13,267 nucleotides of DNA. Source: JBBQDZ01 sp038320185 (lineage in GTDB: Bacteria > Actinomycetota > Thermoleophilia > Gaiellales > Gaiellaceae). Of this stretch, positions 7,186 through 13,267 are shown piece by piece. The translations under genes and the position numbers were made by a program. Where the stretch lies: the NCBI GenBank assembly GCA_038320185.1, contig JBBQDZ010000053.1, forward strand, positions 1 through 13,267. The letters are read 5' to 3'. Every line of letters begins with the position of its first letter. Positions within the stretch are counted from its first letter, which is position 1. Below the pieces are notes generated by a model. It worked only from the letters and a program-made list of their open reading frames with translations, had not been told where the DNA came from and did no database searches.

Positions 7186-7213
7186 GCTCGACCGGCACCG
7201 TTGCCGGTCGAGC
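7186..7213. terminator. bidirectional terminator hairpin between pheT and the WD40 gene
   Basis: GCTCGACCGGCA (7186-7197) and TGCCGGTCGAGC (7202-7213) form a perfect 12-bp stem with the tetraloop CCGT. It begins 3 bases after the pheT stop and ends 7 bases from the stop of the converging nSTAND-WD40 gene. It has no T-run on either strand. Its symmetry and position suggest it ends both transcripts. Confidence 0.75.
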
Positions 7214-7219
7214 CACCAG

Positions 7220-10200
7220 TCACCGCAGGTACGGGTCGATCTCCCCCGGAACCACGGTTCGCTGGACGCGGGCGCGGGCTGTGGCAAGGAGCGTCGGGAC
7301 GTCCTCGCAGGTGTCGCAGCGGTACACCTTGGCCGTCCGGTCATCGCTCGCCGAGAGAACGGAGCGGCCGTCGGGGCTGTACGCGACCGACTCGATCGTA
7401 TCGGCGTGCCAGCGCACCGATCCCAGGAGCTTGCCGGTCGCGACCTCCCAGAACCGTGTAATGCGGTCGGCGCTGCCCGTCACGAGCCGCTCGCCGTCCG
7501 GGCTGAACGCGACGCTCGTCACCGGCTGGGTGTGGCCGCGGAGGACGAGCGGCGGCTCGCTTCCGCGCCAGCGCCAGATCCGAGCCGTCCCGTCGGTGCT
7601 CGCGGTCGCGACGTAGCGCGCGTCGGGGCTGAAGACGGCCTGGTAGACCGAGCCGAGGTGGCCGGAGAGGGTCTTGACGATCTTCCCCGTCTGCCAGTTC
7701 CAGACCCGCGCCGTCCGGTCGTCGCTCGCCGTGAGCAGGAAGCGCCCGTTCGGGCTGAAGACGACGGTCTCGATCGTCCGTGTGAAGTTCTCGAGGGTCT
7801 TCACCGTCTTTCCGGTGCGCGTGTCCCAGATACGGACGGTCTGGTCGAGGCTCGAGGTCACGAGGTGGCGGCCGTCGGGGCTGAAGGAGGCGTCCGTCAA
7901 CCAGTCGCCGTGGCCTTCCAGGACCTTCAGCATCTTGCCCGTCTTCGCATCCCAGATACGCGCGGAGTCGTCGTCGCTCGAGGTGGCGACGAAGCGGCCG
8001 TCGGCGCTGAAGGAGGCGGAGGTGAGCCAGTCGGTGTGGCCGACGGACGAGTCGTTGTTGTGGCGGGCGCCGAGGACGTGGAGTGTGCGGCCGGAGCGCA
8101 CGTCCCAGATCCTCGCCGTGTCGTCGTCGCTCGCCGTCACCACCTCGCGGCCGTCGGCGCTGTAGGAAGCCCAGGTGACCCAGTCGGTATGGCCGAGCAG
8201 CTCGCTCACGGGCGGCACCTGCCAGATCGCCGCCGTGCCGTCCTTGCTCCCCGAGAGCACAAAGCGCCCGTCGGGGCTGAAGGCGACGCTGGAGACCCAG
8301 TCCTCGTGCCCGCGGAGCTCGGTCAGGCGCTCGCCGGTTCCTGCCGACCAGTCCCAGAGCCGGACGCCGCCATCCTTGCTGGCGGAGGCGAGCAGCCGGC
8401 TGTTCGGGCTGAACGCCACGCCGAGCACCTCGTCCTTGTGGCCGTAGAGAAGCTGCTCCTGATGGCCCGTCATCGGCGCCCAGACGGCCACCGTCTTGTC
8501 GGAGCTTGCCGTCGACACGTGCTTGCCGTCGGGACTGTAGGCGACGCTCGTGATCGAGTCGACCTGGGACTGGATGTTGCCCTGCTCGACGCTAACGACC
8601 CGCTTCGCGCGCCAGTCCCAGACGCGGCCCTTGTTGTCGGGGCTGACGGTGCCGGTGAGGAGGTACCGGCTGTCCGGGCTGAAGGCCGAGCTCAGGACCG
8701 AAAGCGACCGGGTCGTCCCGTTCACGTCCCGCTCGTGCTGGAGCGAGACGAGCTGCCGCTTTCCGTCGGAGGACCACACGCGTGCGGTGCCGTCGCCGGA
8801 GGTCGTCGCGATGTACCGGCCGTCGGGGCTGTAGGTCACGCTCGAGACGAAGTCCGGCTGGTGCTGGGTGAAGAGCGGCTTGCCGCTCGCCTCGTCCCAA
8901 ATGCGGAAGATCTTCCCGCTCGCCGTCACGATCCGGCGGCCGTCGGGGCTGAAGACGCCGGACACGACGAAGTCGGGGTTCGGTTCGAGGATGCGCGCCT
9001 TGCCGGTGCGGACGTCCCAGATCCGCGCCGTCTTGTCGTCGCTCGTGGTCAGGATCTTGGTGCCGTCGTGGTTGTAGACGGCGGTGTTGATCCAGTTCGC
9101 GTGGCCGCGCAGGATCCGTCGGACAAGCGAGACCGAGAGCGAGATGCGCAGGGCGTCCTCGGCGGCAGCCGTCTCGTGGATGTCCATCGCGTGCACGGCA
9201 AGGGCCGTGCCGAGGCGCGGGTCGAAGTCGGCGAAGCGGATGGCCGTCGCGGCGAGGCCCTGAGACTTCGCCGTCGCGCGCTCTCGCTGCGCGGTGTTCT
9301 TCTGCTGCCAGGCCCACACGCCGAGAAGCGCCGCCGCGATGCCGCCGACGATCGCGAGCGCCGCGAGGGCCATCGAGATACGGGCGCGCCGCCGCTCGTG
9401 CGCGGCCTGCTCCTCTGCGGCCCGCCGCTCGCGCTCCTGCTCGGCCAGACTCTCGTGGAGCTCCCGCTCCTTCTCGGCCTGGACGTAGCGGGTGCGCCAG
9501 TCGAGGATCGCAGCGGCGAGGACGTCGTGGAAGATCTCGTAGCGCAGCCCCCCGACCTCGCCGGGAGGCGGCGCCACCGGTCGCAGCACGCGGATGTCGC
9601 TCGAGGAGAGATGCTCGATCACCGGCACGAGGTCGGTCTCGGGCCTCTCGGCGTACTCCGCGAGGTCGGGGAGCGCGTGGGCGATCTTCGCGCCGGACGG
9701 CGTGACGAGCTGACGGAAGAGATCCGCAGCGAGATCCTGCTCCTCCGCCGGCAGCGCGCCCATCACGCGGTCGAGGTGCGTCCGGACGATCCGCTCCGCG
9801 CCGCCGAGGCGCTCGAGCGTCCCGCGCCGCAGCACCTGCGAGCCCGAGCCGAGCTCCTCCTCCCAGAGGCGGGTCATCACGAGCTGGAGGAACGGCGTCT
9901 CGATGACGCTGCCCTTGCCGTTCTTCGACTCGACGACGGTTCCGGCACCGCCCGTCCCGAGGAAGAACTGTCCGGCCCGCACCTGTTCGAGCACCGAGTC
10001 GACGAGCCCGTCCTCGACGGCGACGTCGGCGCTGTCCGGGTGCAGCTCGTTCCACTTGGCGATCGGCTTCTCGATGGCCGCGCGCGCTGCCTTCAGCGAC
10101 AGGTGGTCGATCCGGAGGTAGTTGTCGAAGAGGTTCGGAATGCGGCCCTTGAAGGCGTCGAGCTTCGCGAGGCCGTCCTCGCGGATGCCGACGAGGCAGC

Positions 10201-10750
10201 TGACCCGGAGGTCGGGACGGTTGAGCGCGCGCGGGAACTCGAGCGCGAAGGTGCCGGGACCGCCGTCGCTCGGGTGGTAGAGGAAGTACTCCTCGAACTG
10301 GTCGAGGACGAGGACGAGGTCGCCGTCGATCTGCTCACACCACTCGAAGAGCTCCTCGTCGAGGCGCTCCTTCGGCTCGACCGGCTCGGCATCCGGCAGC
10401 AGCTCGGAGACCGCCGTGCGGATCGCGTCCCGCAGGCCGGCGATCGGGTCGTTCTGCCAGTTCCGGAAGGAGACGGCGACGAACTCCGGCTGGCCGAAGT
10501 CGGAAAGATTCTGACGGGCGAGCTGGTGGAGCCGCCGCATCGCACCGGCGTGGAGGACCGAGCTCTTGCCGACGCCGCTCTCGCCGTAGAGCAGCGTCAG
10601 CCGCGACGCCATCAGGTTCGCGATGATGATCTCGGTCTCCGACTCGCGGCCGAAGAAGTAGGGCGCGTCGCTCTCGGAGTAGTAGGTGAGGCCCTTGTAG
10701 GGCGTCTCGAGGCGCGGCGGCGCGGGGGCCAGCGCGCCGGCGCCCGTCAT
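7220..10750 (-). CDS. nSTAND-type NTPase with 14 WD40 blades
   Basis: This 1176-residue protein looks like an ATP-dependent sensor or switch. The N-terminal TPYKGLTYYSESDAPYFFGR (16-35) is the entry motif of nSTAND1-type NTPases. Walker A is GESGVGKS (56-63). Walker B is LVLVLDQFEE (about 145-154). RYEIFHDVLAAAILDW (about 403-418) matches the end of the STAND helical part. A charged helix (about 424-456) leads into one membrane span (about 457-481), then a helical linker with LGTALAVHAMD. WD40 blades run from about 549 to 1143. I count 14 in two groups of seven, enough for two propellers. The tail has a CxxC (Cys1145, Cys1148) and an Arg-rich helix, as in other actinobacterial WD40-STAND proteins. 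The start is ATG 10750 with GAGGAG 5 bases upstream. It overlaps the SIR2 stop as ATGA, so the two are co-translated. In STAND proteins, ligand binding to the repeats releases the NTPase to oligomerise; the ligand here is unknown. Confidence 0.93.
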   Translation of the reverse strand: MTGAGALAPAPPRLETPYKGLTYYSESDAPYFFGRESETEIIIANLMASRLTLLYGESGVGKSSVLHAGAMRRLHQLARQNLSDFGQPEFVAVSFRNWQNDPIAGLRDAIRTAVSELLPDAEPVEPKERLDEELFEWCEQIDGDLVLVLDQFEEYFLYHPSDGGPGTFALEFPRALNRPDLRVSCLVGIREDGLAKLDAFKGRIPNLFDNYLRIDHLSLKAARAAIEKPIAKWNELHPDSADVAVEDGLVDSVLEQVRAGQFFLGTGGAGTVVESKNGKGSVIETPFLQLVMTRLWEEELGSGSQVLRRGTLERLGGAERIVRTHLDRVMGALPAEEQDLAADLFRQLVTPSGAKIAHALPDLAEYAERPETDLVPVIEHLSSSDIRVLRPVAPPPGEVGGLRYEIFHDVLAAAILDWRTRYVQAEKERELHESLAEQERERRAAEEQAAHERRRARISMALAALAIVGGIAAALLGVWAWQQKNTAQRERATAKSQGLAATAIRFADFDPRLGTALAVHAMDIHETAAAEDALRISLSVSLVRRILRGHANWINTAVYNHDGTKILTTSDDKTARIWDVRTGKARILEPNPDFVVSGVFSPDGRRIVTASGKIFRIWDEASGKPLFTQHQPDFVSSVTYSPDGRYIATTSGDGTARVWSSDGKRQLVSLQHERDVNGTTRSLSVLSSAFSPDSRYLLTGTVSPDNKGRVWDWRAKRVVSVEQGNIQSQVDSITSVAYSPDGKHVSTASSDKTVAVWAPMTGHQEQLLYGHKDEVLGVAFSPNSRLLASASKDGGVRLWDWSAGTGERLTELRGHEDWVSSVAFSPDGRFVLSGSKDGTAAIWQVPPVSELLGHTDWVTWASYSADGREVVTASDDDTARIWDVRSGRTLHVLGARHNNDSSVGHTDWLTSASFSADGRFVATSSDDDSARIWDAKTGKMLKVLEGHGDWLTDASFSPDGRHLVTSSLDQTVRIWDTRTGKTVKTLENFTRTIETVVFSPNGRFLLTASDDRTARVWNWQTGKIVKTLSGHLGSVYQAVFSPDARYVATASTDGTARIWRWRGSEPPLVLRGHTQPVTSVAFSPDGERLVTGSADRITRFWEVATGKLLGSVRWHADTIESVAYSPDGRSVLSASDDRTAKVYRCDTCEDVPTLLATARARVQRTVVPGEIDPYLR

Positions 10751-11703
10751 GCGGGCTCCTCGACCGGGTTGCGCACCCGCTCCTCCAGCTCGGCGGCATA
10801 CTCCTCGAGACGGACGTCGACGATGTCGACACCGCGAGCACGTGCCAGCTCCTGGTCGAGCGGGGACGGATTGAGCTGGACCGCCCAGGACTTGTACGAG
10901 AGCTTCTGCTCGCCCCACATGCGCCGCAGGATCACTTTGAGGTTGAAGTCGCGCATCGCGTAGCCGAGGAAGAGGAAGTGGCTCTTCTTCAGCTTGGCGG
11001 CGAGGGTGACGGGGATGAGGCTCGACAGCTCGTACCGCGCGAGGTAATCGATGTAGTGGTCCTGGGTGATCACGTAGCTGTCGAACTCCTGCGCGAGCGT
11101 CTTGCGATCGACGAGGCCATGGATCTTCAGGATCACCGTTCGCTCGTCGAGCGAGATGTCGGCGTACTCGTTCGGGCGCTCGATCGGGCGCGCCTCGTCC
11201 TCGCCGTGGGCCCAGTGCAGGAACTTCCCCCGGAAGTCGCCATCTGCGCAGTAGGAGACGAGGTCGTACGGTTCCCCCTCCGCGTCGAGAGCCCGCTCCA
11301 TCGCGTCGTCGTAGTTCGTCGTCACGATCAGCTGATGGCGCTGGGGCAGCTCCTGCTCGCGGCGGATCGTCGGGATGTCCGCCAGGAACTTGTGCAGCAC
11401 CGTCGGCGGGTAGTCGGCGTCGAAGAGCTCGTGCAGCGTCTCGTAGAGCGGGCCCGAGCCGGCCATGATCGCGACGTAGTCCGCGACCCGGTCGAGGTCC
11501 TGGTCTTCCTCCGGCGGGTAGTCGAAACGCTTGGCGAGATGTGCGGCGAGCTCCATGCCGCTCGGGTAGTACTCGCCCTGCTTCCAGGCCGTGTCGGGCG
11601 GGCGCCCGCAGAGGTTCACGCCCGCGCCGAGGAAGGGGACGACGCGCCCGTCGAGGATCCCCCGCGTGACGAGCTTGTAGTGGGTCTCGCTGACCTCAGG
11701 CAT
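10747..11703 (-). CDS. SIR2-like protein, probable NAD+ hydrolase effector
   Basis: This 318-residue protein contains a SIR2-like (SIR2_2 type) domain and nothing else recognisable. VVPFLGAGVN (21-30) is the GAG loop that binds NAD. VTTNYDDAME (127-136) corresponds to the T-x-N-x-D motif. ILKIHG (191-196) carries the likely catalytic His195. FLFLGYAMRDFNLKVILRRM (243-262) is the typical closing strand and helix. Proteins of this group act as NAD+ hydrolases in several anti-phage systems (ThsA, DSR, SIR2-HerA, SIR2 with short Argonaute) rather than as protein deacetylases. I see no zinc ribbon of the sirtuin deacetylases. The start is ATG 11703, chosen for GGAGG 6 bases upstream. It overlaps the previous gene by 8 bases and the nSTAND-WD40 gene by 4. 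NADase activity here is inference from the family. Confidence 0.9.
   Translation of the reverse strand: MPEVSETHYKLVTRGILDGRVVPFLGAGVNLCGRPPDTAWKQGEYYPSGMELAAHLAKRFDYPPEEDQDLDRVADYVAIMAGSGPLYETLHELFDADYPPTVLHKFLADIPTIRREQELPQRHQLIVTTNYDDAMERALDAEGEPYDLVSYCADGDFRGKFLHWAHGEDEARPIERPNEYADISLDERTVILKIHGLVDRKTLAQEFDSYVITQDHYIDYLARYELSSLIPVTLAAKLKKSHFLFLGYAMRDFNLKVILRRMWGEQKLSYKSWAVQLNPSPLDQELARARGVDIVDVRLEEYAAELEERVRNPVEEPA
10756..10761 (-). promoter_or_regulatory. Shine-Dalgarno site of the nSTAND-WD40 gene
   Basis: GAGGAG on the minus strand lies 5 bases before ATG 10750, inside the end of the SIR2 gene. It supports this start over the longer open frame that continues upstream to 10918. Confidence 0.7.
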
Positions 11704-13129
11704 GCACGACCTCCGGCGCGGCCGCGCGCGTCGGCGCGGCGCCGTCGGCGGGAGCAAGGTCGACGAGCGCTCGCCAGACCGGGATCTCCCCGTGGTTGTC
11801 GAGATACTCGACGCCGATCGCCATGTAGGAGTCGCGGTAGTCGGGATCGGGTCGGTCGACCGGGATCTCGTTCCAGCCGCGCGGGCGGATCTCGCCGTCG
11901 CGCTCGTCGGCCGAATACTCGCAGCGGACGGTGCGCGTCAGGAGCGCCGACACGGCCGCCTTCACGTCGGGCTCGGCGGTGTCCACGTGGCTCGAGTAGT
12001 TGACATCGGGGTCAGCCCGCATCTGCTCGAGCATCGCCGCGAGGCCCAGAACGGCGCCGCTCGTCCCGAGGCTGCGGGTGCCGGCGACGAAGACACACCA
12101 GTGGTCCCGTCCGAGCGCCCGTGCGAACGGGTTCTCGCACGCGAGAATCATCGAGCAGGTGGGGAAGTGGCGCTCGTCGAGCTCGTACCGACGCGCGTTC
12201 TCGAGCCCCGGGATCAGGTGCCGGTTCGCGAGCTGGAGGTTGATCGACTGCGAGCCGTAGAAGGACAGCGTGCCCGTCGGGTCGCGGAGATCGAACGCGA
12301 GCGGGATCGTCGACGCCGGGTCGGAGAAGCTCCGGAAAATCGGCTCGAAGAGGGCGCCGTGCCAGAAGTTCGTGTCCCCGCCGCCGACGACAACGAGGTC
12401 GTGCGCAGCGAGGAACTGCATGTCGACGCAGTGCTCCGGCCACATGAACGGGTCGGCAGGGCGCCCGCGGTCGTAGCCCGCGCCCCGAAGAGCGACGGCG
12501 AGGTGGGGGAGGTAGACGACGTCCTTGATCGCGAGCGAGTGCTCCGTGTCGTGTGCGGCTCCCGTGAAGTGGCGCTCGAAGCTGTAGGGCTCGAGCGGGA
12601 TCCCGAACGCGCTCGGGTCGACGACGCATTCGGTGCGAGAACCGCCGCGGCCCCACATCCCCGCGGGGAGCTGATCCTTGCGGGAGACGTCGCGTGCGGG
12701 CGCGGCGATGATCGCCACCGGATTTCGCGCGGTCAGGAGTGAGCGCAGCCCTGCCTCGTAGACGCGGTCGATCTTCCTCCCCGCCGCGACCTGGAGCACC
12801 GGCGCCTTCGTCTCCGTACCCCGGATGTGCAGACGGTAGGGGCGGTCCACGGGATCCTTCTCGACCGGACGGCGGTAGACGAGCGAGAACACCCAGAACT
12901 TGTAGCGGGGCGAGGAGAGGATGAAGATCGTGAGCACGCCGAGGAACGAGCCGGCCGCGATCGCGATGTACGCCCAGAGTGGAAGCACGATGGCGGAGGC
13001 GGAGAAGACCCCGGCGAGCGTCCCCGCGATCGCGATCGAATAAGGGAAGCTCTTCATCCCGTACCGGCGAACCGGACCGATCAACGCTTCGAGGAATTGG
13101 CGCACGCGATTCTCGTGCCGCTCGTCCAT
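11696..13129 (-). CDS. two-TM protein with unassigned Rossmann-like domain
   Basis: I do not recognise a named family for this 477-residue protein. A short charged N-terminus precedes two closely spaced membrane helices (about 28-46 and 51-71), so both ends should be cytoplasmic. The rest is soluble. It shows alternating strands and helices, for example PVAIIAAPAR (about 137-146) and DLVVVGGGDTNF (244-255). Later comes CENPFARALGRDHWCVFVAG and then TRSLGTSGAVLGLAAM (about 351-366). The Gly-rich GGGDTN turn after a hydrophobic strand, and the paired AGTRSLGTSGAV stretch, suggest a nucleotide-binding Rossmann-like fold. The C-terminal part (about 420-460) is acidic and aromatic. The start is taken as ATG 13129; a TTG at 13183 would overlap the upstream gene and is less likely. 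The gene lies 22 bases after the CNB gene and overlaps the SIR2 start by 8 bases. That implies a joint function, perhaps ligand sensing or membrane placement of the effector. Confidence 0.78.
   Translation of the reverse strand: MDERHENRVRQFLEALIGPVRRYGMKSFPYSIAIAGTLAGVFSASAIVLPLWAYIAIAAGSFLGVLTIFILSSPRYKFWVFSLVYRRPVEKDPVDRPYRLHIRGTETKAPVLQVAAGRKIDRVYEAGLRSLLTARNPVAIIAAPARDVSRKDQLPAGMWGRGGSRTECVVDPSAFGIPLEPYSFERHFTGAAHDTEHSLAIKDVVYLPHLAVALRGAGYDRGRPADPFMWPEHCVDMQFLAAHDLVVVGGGDTNFWHGALFEPIFRSFSDPASTIPLAFDLRDPTGTLSFYGSQSINLQLANRHLIPGLENARRYELDERHFPTCSMILACENPFARALGRDHWCVFVAGTRSLGTSGAVLGLAAMLEQMRADPDVNYSSHVDTAEPDVKAAVSALLTRTVRCEYSADERDGEIRPRGWNEIPVDRPDPDYRDSYMAIGVEYLDNHGEIPVWRALVDLAPADGAAPTRAAAPEVVHA
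11710..11714 (-). promoter_or_regulatory. Shine-Dalgarno site of the SIR2-like gene
   Basis: GGAGG on the minus strand ends 6 bases before ATG 11703. It supports this start against a longer frame opening at 11757. Confidence 0.75.
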
Positions 13130-13151
13130 GTCTCGATTGTAGGTCGTCGGT

Positions 13152-13267
13152 TTACAGGGACTCGGGCGCGAGCCGTTCGGCAAGCGCCTCGAGAACCTTG
13201 ATGCGGATCTCCGGCGAGCGCTGGAGGAGCGTCCGGAAGTCGCGGTCGGTCACGACGAGCACGTCCA
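13152..13267 (-). CDS. cyclic nucleotide-binding domain protein, C-terminal end (partial)
   Basis: Only the last 37 codons are in the window; the start lies beyond the right edge. The visible part, with LVVTDRDFRTLLQRSPEI followed by KVLEALAERLAPESL, matches the end of a cNMP-binding domain (the beta roll exit and the C-helix, as in Crp/Fnr proteins). The protein stops just after this helix. It therefore lacks the C-terminal helix-turn-helix that a Crp-type regulator would have; the domain is either the whole protein or its C-terminal sensor. The TAA at 13154-13152 stands 22 bases before the two-TM gene, close enough for one transcript. The identification rests on a short fragment. Confidence 0.65.
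   Translation of the reverse strand, partial: DVLVVTDRDFRTLLQRSPEIRIKVLEALAERLAPESL

Noticed and set aside
7240..9110. Regularly spaced similar segments of about 126 bases, at first sight like a repeat array
   Set aside because: They are the WD40 blades of one continuous reading frame; the similarity follows the protein motif, not identical DNA repeats, so it is neither CRISPR nor a satellite.
7406..10963. 1185-codon open frame on the plus strand opposite the nSTAND-WD40 gene
   Set aside because: It is a mirror frame produced by GC-rich codon bias: composition is dominated by Arg, Val, Ala and Glu, there are no domains, and the WD40 and Walker motifs on the minus strand are unambiguous.
10747..11703. 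SIR2 gene as a classical sirtuin deacetylase
   Set aside because: No four-cysteine zinc ribbon is visible, and the motif set and operon partners fit the NADase-type SIR2_2 group better.
10978..12003. Plus-strand frame across the SIR2 and two-TM genes
   Set aside because: It is Arg/Val-rich antisense translation without motifs and crosses two well-supported minus-strand genes.

Overview
The window is GC-rich throughout, with frequent GTG starts, a strongly GC-biased third codon position and long empty mirror frames on the antisense strand. Together with the LemA/DUF2207 pair, the pheS-pheT pair and a large nSTAND-WD40 protein, this fits a high-GC Actinomycetota. The Thermoleophilia are plausible, but no marker in the window fixes the class. 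Much of the window is conserved chromosomal content; the right-hand third is accessory in character.

Layout. The left edge holds the last 59 codons of a MOSC-domain protein (+). A 287-base gap follows, with several inverted repeats and a short tandem repeat but no gene. On the minus strand, read right to left, comes a tight three-gene unit: a class I SAM-dependent methyltransferase, a LemA-family membrane protein, and a DUF2207 membrane protein with a poly-glycine tail. The DUF2207 gene has no ATG, GTG or TTG upstream of its signal peptide. It appears to start at a CTG that overlaps the lemA stop as CTGA. A short divergent region of about 170 bases separates this unit from pheS-pheT (+), the two subunits of phenylalanyl-tRNA synthetase. 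This leader contains a possible 21-codon peptide with Phe-Val-Phe and a ladder of overlapping inverted repeats, so attenuation is a reasonable guess. pheT ends in a perfect 12-bp stem-loop shared with the converging operon.

The right-hand 6 kb is one minus-strand operon, read from the right edge. It runs: a cyclic-nucleotide-binding-domain protein (C-terminal end only, no HTH after the domain); a 477-residue protein with two membrane helices and an unassigned Rossmann-like domain; a stand-alone SIR2-like protein with the NAD-binding and catalytic motifs in place; and an 1176-residue nSTAND-type NTPase with a charged helix, one membrane span and 14 WD40 blades. The spacings are 22 bases, then overlaps of 8 and 4 bases, so the last three genes are almost certainly co-translated.

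How they may work together (inference). The SIR2 protein looks like an NAD+-consuming effector. The nSTAND-WD40 protein looks like an ATP-dependent sensor or switch. The two-TM protein could bind a nucleotide or localise the complex at the membrane. This has the layout of an NAD-depletion conflict (anti-phage or self-recognition) system whose sensor and effector are encoded as separate proteins. It is the most interesting content of the window.
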